Counted from the stretch's first letter, positions 40,481 to 49,541 are shown. The stretch: 54,330 nt of DNA from Candidatus Bathyarchaeota archaeon (GCA_003601775.1 PIYN01000007.1:1-54330), one strand, 5' to 3'. A program made the numbers and translations. The notes: generated by a model from the sequence alone, not told the origin.

Positions 40481-40586
40481 CCCGGCTCCCGATCACGTTC
40501 TCTCCTTTTTGTGTACCTGAGAATCTACGGCTCCCTTAGGAGGACCAATAAAGATATGAAGGGAATGGGAGAAGATTTTTAGAGCC

Positions 40587-41477
40587 ATGGACGATGACCC
40601 ATCCTCCTCTACTGTGGCCTTCTCGATCCTCAGAGAGGGAGGAACACGTCTCGACCTTGCTCTCGCGGAGATCGACCGGCTACACCTCCACGAGGAGACG
40701 ATCCCTGAGCTCCTTGAGGACCTGACGAGGGCGATCGAGGAGGACGGGATCTTGGAGGATCCCGTCATCGTGGACCGTGAGACCTTCGTCGTCCTCGATG
40801 GGATGCATAGGGTGAAGGCGCTCAGGAGGCTGGGGTGCAGGTTCATCCCCGTCTGCTTTGTGGATTACCACAGCCCCGAGATAAGGGTGGATAGATGGTG
40901 CAGGACAGTGATGGACGACACTCGGATGGATGAGTTGAGGGAGTGTATCGAGTCCGCGGGCCTGGAGATCGAGGAGTTCTCAGCCAGCTCGCTGGCTGAG
41001 CCACCCTTGGTCAAGGGGGCTGTGGGTGTCTTGGAGACAAGGAGGGGGAGGTACCTCCTCACCTCGGATGGGAAGATGTCCGTCCTCTCCTCCTTCAGGG
41101 CGGTGGGGAGGGTTGAGGGGGAACTGAGGTCCAGGGGCTTCAAGATAGGATACGAGACGGAGCGGGATGCCGAGGAGAAGTTGAGGTCTGGGGAGGTGGA
41201 TGCCGTGATCCTGCCCCCGAAGATAGGTAAGGAGGACGTCGTGGAGACGGCGGTCAGGGGGGAGGTCTTCATCCACAAGGCGACCCGGCACATCATCCCA
41301 GCGAGGCCGATGCAGGTCAATGTTCCCCTTGCCCTCCTCCGAGGGAGCGGTCTCACCTTGGAGGAGGCGAATAAGCGGCTCTCCGAGATGCTGAGGTTAA
41401 GGAGCCTTAAGAGGATGCCTCCGGGGAGTCTCTGGAAGGGTAGGAGGTATGAGGAGGAGATATACCTCTTCGAGTAG
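40587..41477 (+). CDS. SerK-like (ParB/sulfiredoxin fold) serine kinase or related enzyme
   Basis: The 296-residue protein has a ParB/Srx-like N-terminal domain with LTRAIEEDGILEDPVIVDRE, then VVLDGMHRVKALRRLGCRFI and PVCFVDY. This matches the free serine kinase SerK of Thermococcus and related SbnI proteins, which phosphorylate L-serine using ADP or ATP. The DGMHR motif binds substrate in that group. The second half contains GEVFIHKATRHIIP and PLALLRG, also typical. I assign SerK by fold and motif, and a different substrate is possible. It stands alone after the oxidoreductase operon. Confidence 0.8.
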   Translation: MDDDPSSSTVAFSILREGGTRLDLALAEIDRLHLHEETIPELLEDLTRAIEEDGILEDPVIVDRETFVVLDGMHRVKALRRLGCRFIPVCFVDYHSPEIRVDRWCRTVMDDTRMDELRECIESAGLEIEEFSASSLAEPPLVKGAVGVLETRRGRYLLTSDGKMSVLSSFRAVGRVEGELRSRGFKIGYETERDAEEKLRSGEVDAVILPPKIGKEDVVETAVRGEVFIHKATRHIIPARPMQVNVPLALLRGSGLTLEEANKRLSEMLRLRSLKRMPPGSLWKGRRYEEEIYLFE

Positions 41478-41521
41478 CCTTTTAAGTCTCTGAGGAGAGT
41501 AACTGATCGGAGTATCTGACG

Positions 41522-42013
41522 ATGCCCTTCACGCCCTTCCACCTCGGACCCGCCCTCCTCTTCGGTCTACTCCTCTTCCCCCACCTCGACCTCCCCACAT
41601 TCCTCCTCTCCAACGTCATCGTGGACCTCGAGCCCTTCCTCGTCCTCGTCCTGGGGCTCCGCTGGCCCCTCCATGGACCCTTCCACTCCTATACCCTCGG
41701 CACCCTCGTCGCCCTGGGAACGGCGCTCCTGATGCTCCTGATGATGCCCCTGACCCGCCCCCTCACGTCCCTTTTCCGACTCCCCCAAGACTCCTCTCCA
41801 AGGAAGGTTGCCGTGACCTCTCTCCTGGGGCTCTACCTCCATCTCACCCTCGACGCCTTCCTCTACTCCGAGATGAACCTCCTCTACCCCCTCAGGGGGA
41901 ACCCCCTCCTGGGCTTAGCCTCCCTACATGCAGTCTACCAATTTTGCACCCTCTGCTTCCCCTTAGCCCTTCTTCTCTACCTCTACAGGCTACTGAGCCC
42001 TCGAAGAGGGTAA
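41522..42013 (+). CDS. Membrane-bound metal-dependent hydrolase family (YdjM/DUF457-like)
   Basis: The 163-residue protein has four or five hydrophobic segments and family motifs: MPFTPFHLGPALLFG at the start, SNVIVDLEPF, LHGPFHSYTLG and YLHLTLDAF. The His and Asp residues are those expected in the metal site. These are small membrane proteins related to YdjM/LexA-regulated hydrolases, with an unknown substrate. The start is ATG 41522, next to the SerK-like gene but with a 45-base gap. Confidence 0.75.
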   Translation: MPFTPFHLGPALLFGLLLFPHLDLPTFLLSNVIVDLEPFLVLVLGLRWPLHGPFHSYTLGTLVALGTALLMLLMMPLTRPLTSLFRLPQDSSPRKVAVTSLLGLYLHLTLDAFLYSEMNLLYPLRGNPLLGLASLHAVYQFCTLCFPLALLLYLYRLLSPRRG

Positions 42014-42055
42014 ACGATAAAAGCCTTCTCCCTAACCGGAGTTAGGGGAAGTCGC

Positions 42056-42598
42056 TTGTTCAGACGCGCGCTCTTCGTCGGGCGCTTCCAGCCTTTCCAT
42101 AAGGGCCACCTCTACGCCGTCCAGCATATCCTCAAAGAGGCGGAGGAACTCATCATCGTCATCGGGAGCGCGGAGAAGAGCCATGAACTTGATAATCCCT
42201 TCACCGCCGGGGAGCGGATGGAGATGATTCGCAGAGCCCTCAGATCAGCGGGGATCGACCCCTCGCGATACCTCCTCGTCCCCGTCCCAGACGTCCAGGC
42301 CCATACGACCTGGGTCTCCCAGGTTGTTGCCTACACGCCCCACTTCGATGTCGTCTACACGAACCAAGCCCTCACCCGGAGGCTCTTCCTGGAGTCGGGG
42401 TATGAGGTGAGGGAGATCCCCCTCTATAGGCGGGAGGAGTACTCCGCGACGGAGATCAGGAGGAGGATCCTGGAGGGGGAGGACTGGAGGGGACTCGTCC
42501 CCAAGGAGGTCTGGGACTTCATAAGGGGGATAAAGGGCGACGAGAGGGTCAGGGACCTGGCGAGGACGGATAAGGCAGAGGGCGCTCTTGGAGGCTGA
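42056..42598 (+). CDS. nadM: Nicotinamide-nucleotide adenylyltransferase (archaeal type)
   Basis: The 180-residue protein has the nucleotidyltransferase HxGH-type motif in FVGRFQPFHKGHLYAVQ. It continues with IIVIGSAEKSHELDNPFTAG and a second motif YSATEIRRRIL (the ISSTxxR site). These match archaeal NMN adenylyltransferase (NadM), which makes NAD+ from NMN and ATP. It starts at TTG 42056. It lies close to the B3/B4 gene (spacing 5 bases), so they form an operon. Confidence 0.95.
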   Translation: MFRRALFVGRFQPFHKGHLYAVQHILKEAEELIIVIGSAEKSHELDNPFTAGERMEMIRRALRSAGIDPSRYLLVPVPDVQAHTTWVSQVVAYTPHFDVVYTNQALTRRLFLESGYEVREIPLYRREEYSATEIRRRILEGEDWRGLVPKEVWDFIRGIKGDERVRDLARTDKAEGALGG

Positions 42599-42603
42599 GG
42601 GAG

Positions 42604-43263
42604 ATGTGGCTGAAGGTCGACCCAGGACTGAGGGGGAGGTTTCCAGGACTAAAGGCGAAGATACTGAGGATAGAAGGGGTGAGGGTGGAGAGGGAGGACG
42701 CGGAGCTGGAGCGTTTCAAGGGGGAGGTCATAAAACGGGTCCGCGCCCGATGGACCCTCCTCCAGCTAAGGGAGGAGCCCATCTTCAGGGCCTATAGGGA
42801 CTTCTTCTGGAGGATCGGCATCGACCCTACGAAGGTCAGGCCCGCGGCCGAGGCACTCATCAGGAGGGTCCTCAGAGGACGATCCATACCCAGGATTAAC
42901 ACTCTCGTCGATGCCTACAACCTCGCCTCCATGGAGACGGCCATCGCCCTCGCGGCCTTCGACGCAGACAGGGTCGGCGGGGAGCTCCTCATGCGGGAGG
43001 CACGGTCGGGGGAGGAGTTCCTCGGGATAGGGATGGAGGCCCCGAGGAGGCTGAGGGGGGGAGAGGTCGTCGTCGAGGACGGGGAGAAGCTCATCGCCAT
43101 CTACCCCTACAGGGACGCTGAGGAATCCAAGATCACCCTCCAGACCCAGAGGGTCCTCCTGATGGTCTGCGGCGTCCCAGGCATAGTGGAAGAGGCCTTG
43201 GAGGAGGCGGGGCAGGTGGCCCTGGACTATGTGACACGCTTCTGCGGAGGAAAGAAGGTATAG
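42604..43263 (+). CDS. B3/B4 tRNA-binding domain protein
   Basis: The 219-residue protein matches the B3/B4 domain of phenylalanyl-tRNA synthetase beta, found alone in archaea and bacteria. It has RAYRDFFWRIGIDPTKVRPA, then INTLVDAYNLASMETAIALA, AFDADRVGG and IYPYRDAEESKIT. Such stand-alone proteins may edit mischarged tRNA or act in tRNA-linked chemistry, but their roles are largely unknown. The start is ATG 42604. It directly follows NadM with no promoter between them. Confidence 0.88.
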   Translation: MWLKVDPGLRGRFPGLKAKILRIEGVRVEREDAELERFKGEVIKRVRARWTLLQLREEPIFRAYRDFFWRIGIDPTKVRPAAEALIRRVLRGRSIPRINTLVDAYNLASMETAIALAAFDADRVGGELLMREARSGEEFLGIGMEAPRRLRGGEVVVEDGEKLIAIYPYRDAEESKITLQTQRVLLMVCGVPGIVEEALEEAGQVALDYVTRFCGGKKV

Positions 43264-43376
43264 AAGGAAATTACACGATGCCTTAAACGGCGGATCACCC
43301 ATCATCGAGAGGCCCCCTTCTACGTTAAATGAACCCTTTTATCCTCTCATCCATTTCTGATCTACAGGGACGAGAG

Positions 43377-44465
43377 ATGGTCAGGACGTTAGAGTTCAGG
43401 GGGATGAAGTGTAGACAGGTTGGCGGCTCCGGCCTCTGGGCCTCGGAGGTCGGTCTGGGCCTTTGGAAATGGGGCGATCCATCCTACGATGGGTCGAGGG
43501 TCGGGGATCACGAGGGCTTTAAGATTCTTGACAGGGCCCTCGAGCTTGGCATCTTCTTCTGGGATACGGCGAACTCCTATAACTGGGGGTCTGGGAACTC
43601 CGAGCGGCTGCTGGGCCGGTACTTCAGATCCAGGGGGAAGAGGGTCCGTGACAGGGTGGTCCTATGCACCAAGATCACGAACCCCGTGAGGGAGGAGCAC
43701 GAGGAGAAGGCCGACTTCACCCCCAATCAGAGGGGGGCCTCGAGGGGCTATATCATGAAGGCGGTGGACGACTGCCTGAGACGCCTGCAGACCGATTACA
43801 TCGACCTCCTCTACCTTCACAGCCCGACCCTTGATGAGGAGGGAAACTACGAGACGCCCTTGGAGGAGACCTGGGGCGCCCTCGATGACCTGATCTCTCA
43901 GGGGAAGGTGCATTATCTCGGGGTCTCGAATCACACCGCGAAGCAGATCGAGGAGGCGATGGGCGCCCTGAGGAAGGTGGCGAAGGGCGCCTCGAGGAGG
44001 ATCATCGTCGTCCAGAACCCCTATAACCTCATAGAACGCAACGAGGTATCAAAGGAGGAAGGAGGGGACGAGCAGGCCTTCCTGAGGTTCTGCAGGGAGA
44101 GGCGGATCAGCATCGTCCCCTACTTCCCCCTGGCCAGCGGTCTACTCACCGGGAGATATAGGCGGGATAACATAGGCAGGGTTGGGGGGAAGCTCATAGA
44201 TGACGGTCTTCAGGAGCGGTATCTAACCGACTACAACCTGAGGGTCGTGGAGCTCCTCGACGACTTCGCAAAGAGGAAGGGGATCACGATGGCCCAGCTC
44301 GCCATAGCTTGGCTCCTCGCACATGAGGAGGTCTGCTCGGTGATCGCGGGCGTGACGAAGATGTATCAACTCGAAGACAACGCTAAGGCCACGAAAGTCG
44401 AGTTCACAGAGGAGGACATGGCAGCGATAGACGAGATCTTAGAGAAAGCCAAGACCTCAGAGTGA
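43377..44465 (+). CDS. Aldo/keto reductase
   Basis: About 362 residues from ATG 43377. It has the AKR fold features: KCRQVGGSGLWASEVGLGLW, FWDTANSYNWGSGNSERLLG (Asp and Tyr of the active site), VVLCTKITNP, DYIDLLYLHSP and YLGVSNHT. NADPH contacts are expected in the later GVTKMYQLEDNAKA segment. It reduces aldehydes or ketones, or opens potassium channels in other lineages; here it is a cytosolic oxidoreductase. It is transcribed alone, with a TTTTATCC stretch about 40 bases upstream. Confidence 0.93.
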   Translation: MVRTLEFRGMKCRQVGGSGLWASEVGLGLWKWGDPSYDGSRVGDHEGFKILDRALELGIFFWDTANSYNWGSGNSERLLGRYFRSRGKRVRDRVVLCTKITNPVREEHEEKADFTPNQRGASRGYIMKAVDDCLRRLQTDYIDLLYLHSPTLDEEGNYETPLEETWGALDDLISQGKVHYLGVSNHTAKQIEEAMGALRKVAKGASRRIIVVQNPYNLIERNEVSKEEGGDEQAFLRFCRERRISIVPYFPLASGLLTGRYRRDNIGRVGGKLIDDGLQERYLTDYNLRVVELLDDFAKRKGITMAQLAIAWLLAHEEVCSVIAGVTKMYQLEDNAKATKVEFTEEDMAAIDEILEKAKTSE

Positions 44466-44564
44466 ATAGGAGCCAAGAGTGAAATGGGTTCCTCTTAGAG
44501 GCCATTACTTCCCATTTTTATGGAAGATGAAAACGTCTTTTAACGTTAAGTGTTCACTGTGATC

Positions 44565-45530
44565 ATGAGCGAGATGACCGACGTAAAGTTTGGAATAAGG
44601 GTTCCAAGTTTCCCCATTGATGGGAGCAGGGGTTCTGAATTCATTCGTCAGATCAGGGATTTCCTAAGAGGACTTGAGCCGTATTTCGACTCGGCATGGG
44701 TTTCAGATCACTTCGTTCCATGGGCAGACTTCGAGAGCAAGGAGACAGATACACTGGAGTGCTTCACTACTCTCAGCTATCTCTCAGGGGTCTTTAAAAA
44801 GCTGAAGTTCGGGAGCATCGTTCTTTGCAACTCCTATCGAAACCCCGCCTTGGTTGCTAAGATGGGGGCAACCCTGGATGTCCTGTCCGGAGGGAGGTTC
44901 ATATTGGGCATCGGGGCCGGCTGGATGGAGGAGGATTATGTCGAGTACGGCTACAACTTCCCTCCCCCGTCCGTTAGAGTCAGGCAGTTGGAGGAGGGGG
45001 TGCAGATAATAAGGAGGATGTGGACCGAGGATCGTGTTACATTCAGGGGGAGATACTTTAGGGTGGAGAACGCCTACTGTAACCCGAAGCCGTATCCACC
45101 ACCTCCGATCATGATTGGTGGCGGAGGTGAGAAACTAACCCTTAAAGTCGTTGCGAGATATGCGGATTGGTGGAATATCCCGAACGTTGACCTCGCTACG
45201 TACAAACATAAGGTTGAGGTGCTCAAGCGTCACTGCCTTCGAGTGGGCAGAGATCCTGAGGGGATAGTGAAGACGTTAGGTAGCATGGTGGCTATCGCCA
45301 AGACGGATGAGGAAGCCCTGAAGATAGCGAAGGAGAGCCCCTTTGTGGGAGAGGGAGATATTGAGCGATACTTCATCGGCTCTCCTCAGACTGTAAAGGA
45401 AAAAATAAAGGCATTTGTTGACATCGGTGTCAAGTATTTCATTCTGAGATTCCTCGACTTTCCTCGATTGGATGGAGCGAGATTATTCGCTGAGGAAGTC
45501 GTCCCTGGATTCAACCGCACAACGCGCTGA
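44565..45530 (+). CDS. Luciferase-like (LLM class, possibly F420-dependent) oxidoreductase
   Basis: About 321 residues from ATG 44565. An in-frame start at 44550 is less likely, since a TATA-like TCTTTTAACG near 44536-44545 fits a leaderless ATG at 44565. It contains FGIRVPSFPI, DSAWVSDHFVPW, GGRFILGIGAGWMEEDY and PPPIMIGGGGEKLTLKVVAR, as in bacterial luciferase-like monooxygenases and F420-dependent enzymes. In archaea the F420-dependent type is more likely. The substrate is unknown. A T run follows its stop, at 45544-45550. Confidence 0.9.
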   Translation: MSEMTDVKFGIRVPSFPIDGSRGSEFIRQIRDFLRGLEPYFDSAWVSDHFVPWADFESKETDTLECFTTLSYLSGVFKKLKFGSIVLCNSYRNPALVAKMGATLDVLSGGRFILGIGAGWMEEDYVEYGYNFPPPSVRVRQLEEGVQIIRRMWTEDRVTFRGRYFRVENAYCNPKPYPPPPIMIGGGGEKLTLKVVARYADWWNIPNVDLATYKHKVEVLKRHCLRVGRDPEGIVKTLGSMVAIAKTDEEALKIAKESPFVGEGDIERYFIGSPQTVKEKIKAFVDIGVKYFILRFLDFPRLDGARLFAEEVVPGFNRTTR

Positions 45531-45569
45531 CGACCTTTCATCTTTTTTTGGCTTTTATGAAAATGGGGC

Positions 45570-46313
45570 TCATTCAAGGCTCTTATTGAGCATCCTCATC
45601 GCCGATGCCAGGAAGACGGAGAGGAAGAGGATGAGGGCGAGGACGTCAGCCAGAAAGAGCCCGGGGTTGAGCGGCCCCATGGAGGTCTGGCGGAGGGCGT
45701 CGACGGAGTAGGTGAGGGGCAGGGCGTGGGCGAGGAGCCTCAAGGGTAGGGGCATAGCCCCCACGGGTAGGAAGACCCCGCATAGGAAGATCATGGGGAA
45801 CCTGAAGTAGTTGGAGAGGGTCTGGGCCTCAAAGACCTCCCTCACCGAGACGGCGATGAGGGCTCCCAAGGCTGAGTGGACGAGGACGGTGAGGAGGATG
45901 GAGAGGGTGAAGAGGAGGGGACTTGTCACCCAGCCGCCGAGGAGGGCCAGGGAGATCAGGGTCATCGCCCCAGCCATCATCACGCCGAAGATGGAGCCCC
46001 CGAGGACCTTCCCCATCAGTATCGTCCACAGCGACAGGGGCGCTAACATCAACCGCTCGAGAGCACCCACCCGCTTCTCGAAGGTGATGACGATCGCCTC
46101 CATGCTGGTAGTGCCGAAGAGGGCCGCCATGGCGACCAGGCCGGGGAAGAGCTCAGCCAGGCCAGAGGGGTTCCGGAGCGTGAAGGCCAGGGCCATCACC
46201 AGGGGGAAGAGCACCCCCCAGCTGATGTTAGGCGGCTTGAAGTAGTAGGCCTTTAAGTCCTTGAGGATGAGGTAGAACATCCCTCCCAACTCGTCAAGCA
46301 CTGTGTCCCTCAC
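45570..46313 (-). CDS. ABC-2 type transporter permease
   Basis: The 247-residue membrane protein has about six hydrophobic segments, as in ABC-2 permeases: ISWGVLFPLVMALAF near residue 30, later LMLAPLSLWTILMGKVLGGS and SNYFRFPMIFLCGVFLPVG. It pairs with the ATPase encoded just upstream, whose stop it overlaps (GTGA). The pair should export a lipid, drug or polysaccharide. The C-terminal segment holds SVDALRQTSMGPLNPG, usual for this family. Confidence 0.9.
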   Translation of the reverse strand: MRDTVLDELGGMFYLILKDLKAYYFKPPNISWGVLFPLVMALAFTLRNPSGLAELFPGLVAMAALFGTTSMEAIVITFEKRVGALERLMLAPLSLWTILMGKVLGGSIFGVMMAGAMTLISLALLGGWVTSPLLFTLSILLTVLVHSALGALIAVSVREVFEAQTLSNYFRFPMIFLCGVFLPVGAMPLPLRLLAHALPLTYSVDALRQTSMGPLNPGLFLADVLALILFLSVFLASAMRMLNKSLE

Positions 46314-47269
46314 CTCCCCCGCTCCTTCTCAACTCTCATCAACTCCGGAGAGACGCCGGTCAGCTTCACGAAGGCATCCTCCAAGCTGGGCCTCAAGGTA
46401 TTAACTAACTCGATCCTTAGGCCATGTCTCCTGGCAAGCTTGATCACTGCCTCGAGGGTAGATGAGGGGTCCTCGGTGAGGATCTTCACCCTGTTCCCCT
46501 CCACCACAATGGTCCCAAGGTCCATCTTCTCCGTCTCCAGAGAAGGGAGTGGAGAGTCGAAGACGACCTCGAGGACCGGCGTCCCCTGGACAGCCGACTT
46601 CATGTTCTCGGGCGTATCCACAGCCACGATCTTCCCCTTCACTATCACGGCGACTCGGTCGCAGAGCTGGTCGGCTTCCTCGATGTAATGGGTCGTGAGG
46701 AAGACGGTGACCCCCATCTCCCTGAGCCTTCTCATCAGCCCCCGGAGGGCCCCGGCGCTCACCACGTCCAGGCCCGTCGTGGGCTCGTCTAAGAAGAGGA
46801 TGCTCGGCCGGTGGACGAGGGCGGCGGCGACCGTTGCCCTCCTCTTCAGGCCCTTGGAGAGCCTGCGGAACTTCGTGTCCCTCCTCTTCCAGAGGTCGAA
46901 GGTCTCGAGGAGTTCCCGGACGCGTTCCCCCCTCTCGGCCCTTGGGACTCGGTAGAGCCTCGCCATGTAGAGGAGGTTCTCCCAGACCGTCAACTCGTCG
47001 TAGAGGTTCGAGGTCTCGGGGACGACGCCCACACGCCGCTTGATCTCGACGATCTCCTCCCTGATGTCGTAGCCGTCGATGATGGCCGTCCCCTCGCTCG
47101 GCCTCGTCAACCCCACGAGCATCCTGATGGTCGTCGTCTTCCCCGCCCCGTTGGGCCCGAGGAAGCCGAAGATCTCCCCCCTCCTAACACCGAAGCTTAT
47201 ATGATCGACGGCGAGCAGCTCACCATAGTACTTCGTCAGCCCCGAGACCTCTATCACCCTCTCGCCCAT
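46310..47269 (-). CDS. ABC transporter ATP-binding protein (drug/lipid exporter type)
   Basis: About 319 residues from ATG 47269. A longer frame from 47341 lacks family support. Walker A is GFLGPNGAGKTTTIRML, the signature is RRLSKGLKRRATVAAAL, Walker B is SILFLDEPTTGLD and the switch is TTHYIEEAD. The C-terminal 80 residues have the usual extension of ABC-2-linked ATPases. It powers export by the permease encoded next. TTAAAATATG about 36-45 bases before the ATG could be the TATA element. Confidence 0.94.
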   Translation of the reverse strand: MGERVIEVSGLTKYYGELLAVDHISFGVRRGEIFGFLGPNGAGKTTTIRMLVGLTRPSEGTAIIDGYDIREEIVEIKRRVGVVPETSNLYDELTVWENLLYMARLYRVPRAERGERVRELLETFDLWKRRDTKFRRLSKGLKRRATVAAALVHRPSILFLDEPTTGLDVVSAGALRGLMRRLREMGVTVFLTTHYIEEADQLCDRVAVIVKGKIVAVDTPENMKSAVQGTPVLEVVFDSPLPSLETEKMDLGTIVVEGNRVKILTEDPSSTLEAVIKLARRHGLRIELVNTLRPSLEDAFVKLTGVSPELMRVEKERGR

Positions 47270-47588
47270 CTCAGCACCAATTAGTCCCTTGATCCGACAG
47301 ACATATTTTAACTGATATGTGACGGCGCGACCGTTATGCACTACTCGGTGGAGAAGGCGACCTTAAAGGACTTCACCGCATACAGCCCCTTAACTCCTCG
47401 GTGACGTCCTCTCTTGATCCTGAGGGTCTTCAACCCCTCGAGAAAACTTTCCCCCACCTTTAGGGCACTTCATAGCATCTCTTTCCTCCTTCTCAAGGAT
47501 CTCTTCGATCCTAATTTTTAGGGGGCTTGTAAAGGGGAGTAGGATCAACTTATATGCCCAATAGAACGATCTCTCTCCTCGATAGGAG
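47270..47588. other. Intergenic stretch with a possible decayed minus-strand frame
   Basis: No intact gene. On the minus strand, 47516 to 47341 reads as IEEILEKEERDAMKCPKGGG and then, one frame over, GLKTLRIKRGRHRGVKGLYA and VKSFKVAFSTE, ending at a TAG. The composition looks coding, but there is a frameshift and no good start. It could be the remnant of a lost gene. It also holds the promoters of the ABC and FAH genes. Confidence 0.35.
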
Positions 47589-48614
47589 TTGAAACTGGTC
47601 GTCTTCGGCCCATGGAGATTAGGGGCCCTCCTTGAGAATGGTGAGATCTTGGACTTGAACCTGGCCTATACAGCCTATCTCTCCTCCAGGGGTGTCGCCA
47701 GGGCTTATGCCCATGCCCACGCAACTCTGCCCTCCAATCTCCAGTCCTTCTTGGAGGAGGGGGAGTCGGCCGTGGAGGCCGCGAGGGAGGCGATCGGCTA
47801 CGTCGAGGAGCGCCTTGAGAAGGGCGTCTCAGGTCCGAGGGGTGAGAAGATCCTCTTTAAGCCTGAGGAGGTCCGGATCAGGGCACCGCTGCCAAGCCTC
47901 GCCTCGAGGATCGCCTGTGCTGGTGCCAACTTCTACGATCATGCGGCCAACGCCTACTCCATGATAAAGGGCGTCCGGATCACCGTTGAGGATATCAGGA
48001 GGGAGGTCGAGGCGGGGCGGCATGTCCCCTGGGGCTTCTGGAAGTTCGCCCACAATGTCGTGGGCCCCGAGGGGGAGGTCATCTACCCCGCTCGGAGCCA
48101 GCGCCTCGACTATGAGGTGGAGGTCGCCGCCATCTTCGGCAGGGCTGGGAAGGATATCCCAGAGGAGGAGGCGATGGACTATATCTTCGGCTACACCATC
48201 CTCAACGACTTCAGCCTCAGAGATCAGCGGGAGCGACGGGGGGCCTTCGCCTTCGGGAAGAACTTCGACACCTCCGTCGGCCTCGGCCCCTGCATCGTCC
48301 TGAAGGATGAGATACCCGACCCCCACGTCCTCGGGATGGAGCTCAGGGTGAATGGGGAGGTCAGGCAGAGGGGCTCAATGAGAGATATGATCAGGAAGTT
48401 TCCCTTCTGGATCTCCTACCTCACCCGAGACCTCACCTTCTACCCCGGCGATATGATCGCCTCGGGGACCTGTGCGGGGACAGCTCTGGATACCTCCCCA
48501 AGGGATGCCGAGGGGAGGACGAGCCCCGAGAGGTTCCTGAAGCCGGGGGACGTCGTAGAGGCTGAGGTGGAGAGGATAGGGCTCCTGAGGAACTACATAG
48601 TGAGGAAGACCTGA
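47589..48614 (+). CDS. Fumarylacetoacetate hydrolase (FAH) family protein
   Basis: The 341-residue protein has the FAH family pattern. The N-terminal small domain is followed by IACAGANFYDHAANA, then RSQRLDYEVEVAAIFGR, YTILNDFSLRD and the catalytic region GKNFDTSVGLGPCIV. The metal site residues (Glu, Glu, Asp) fall in DYEVE and NDFSLRD. FAH enzymes hydrolyse C-C bonds in aromatic or 2-oxo acid breakdown, or decarboxylate. The substrate is unknown. The start is TTG 47589. Confidence 0.9.
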   Translation: MKLVVFGPWRLGALLENGEILDLNLAYTAYLSSRGVARAYAHAHATLPSNLQSFLEEGESAVEAAREAIGYVEERLEKGVSGPRGEKILFKPEEVRIRAPLPSLASRIACAGANFYDHAANAYSMIKGVRITVEDIRREVEAGRHVPWGFWKFAHNVVGPEGEVIYPARSQRLDYEVEVAAIFGRAGKDIPEEEAMDYIFGYTILNDFSLRDQRERRGAFAFGKNFDTSVGLGPCIVLKDEIPDPHVLGMELRVNGEVRQRGSMRDMIRKFPFWISYLTRDLTFYPGDMIASGTCAGTALDTSPRDAEGRTSPERFLKPGDVVEAEVERIGLLRNYIVRKT

Positions 48615-48645
48615 AGGGTACCGAGGCAAGACCCTTTTCGAGGAC

Positions 48646-49263
48646 CTATAGGTCCTCTGAGGAGCCTTCCTCCCTCTGGTTTATGACGATGACCTCTCCC
48701 ACGATCTTATTATTCGGTATGAGGACCTCCTTCCCATCAGGCGTCCTCAGGACAGTCTGCATCACCCTGATGTCCTTGACCACCCCCGTGTACTTGAGGA
48801 CGGTTACCTCATCTCCGACTTGGAAGGGCCTGGATATGGCGAGGAAGATCCCCGAGACAGCCTGGGTGAGGACATTCTGGGTCGCGAAGCCGACGACGAG
48901 GCCTGAGAAGGAGCCTATGGTGAGGGCCGCGGTGGGGTTCACCTTGAAGAGGGAGGAGAGGACGGAGAGGAGGACGGCGATCCCACCGATCCTCGCTATC
49001 GTCCTCATGGAGGCCGCCGTCGGATGATCCGAGAACCTCCTGACACTGTGGTAGACGGCCTGACTCAATGCCCCGAGGATCTTGTAGCCCAAGAGGGCGA
49101 TGAGGATCCCCTGGATGTAGACGAGATAGTTGGAGTAGGGCCCTAAGAGGGGGATGGTCTCGAAGGAGAAGTTGGCGATGAGGAGGAGCACCGCCAGGAG
49201 GACTATGTAGACTGAGACCCTCGAGAGGTCCCCCCTCACCTTCCTCGACCAATCCTCGGACAT
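48646..49263 (-). CDS. Small MscS-type mechanosensitive channel
   Basis: The 205-residue protein has about three or four hydrophobic segments and the MscS pore-lining helix: GGIAVLLSVLSSLFKVNPTA, then AALTIGSFSGLVVGFATQNV, followed by SGIFLAISRPFQVGDEV. After the pore it has the beta domain (GVVKDIRVMQTVLRTPDGKE, then VLIPNNKIV) but ends there, about 15 residues later. The large C-terminal cytoplasmic domain of Escherichia coli MscS is absent. It releases solutes under membrane tension. It begins at ATG 49263 and stands alone. Confidence 0.9.
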   Translation of the reverse strand: MSEDWSRKVRGDLSRVSVYIVLLAVLLLIANFSFETIPLLGPYSNYLVYIQGILIALLGYKILGALSQAVYHSVRRFSDHPTAASMRTIARIGGIAVLLSVLSSLFKVNPTAALTIGSFSGLVVGFATQNVLTQAVSGIFLAISRPFQVGDEVTVLKYTGVVKDIRVMQTVLRTPDGKEVLIPNNKIVGEVIVINQREEGSSEDL

Positions 49264-49541
49264 GACTCCGATCTCCCCCTAAATCCACACTCACGCTATT
49301 AAAGATTACACCAAACTAATCAAGGGTCTTATGTTAAATTGACGATATGAGAGGATATCAGGACAACCGCATAGGCTGGGCTAACGGCTAAATCCAACTC
49401 ACTGGGGGGTTCAGAACGGACTCAGTGACATCTTAAGTAAGAAATTGTTCCTTCACAGGAGCATCCAAGCAGAACTCATCTGTTGGCTTAGGCCGTGCAT
49501 AGGCCTCCGATTTCTCCCAGGGACCGGCTTGAGGCTGACAT
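49264..49541. other. Intergenic stretch and 3' trailer of the rRNA operon
   Basis: The left half carries the promoter region of the MscS gene. The right part, 49491-49541, is one arm of the 23S processing stem. I see no 5S rRNA gene and no tRNA here. A short run TGACATCTTAAG near 49427-49438 has no clear meaning. Confidence 0.5.
49491..49541. repeat. 3' arm of the 23S rRNA processing stem
   Basis: This segment is the inverted match of 53341-53394. The clearest matched blocks are GCCGTGCATAGGCCT (49492-49506), AGGGACCGG (49519-49527) and GCTGACAT (49534-49541). The arms flank the 23S gene and would fold into a long helix with internal bulges, as in archaeal pre-rRNA, where the splicing endonuclease cuts at a bulge-helix-bulge. 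Confidence 0.85.
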
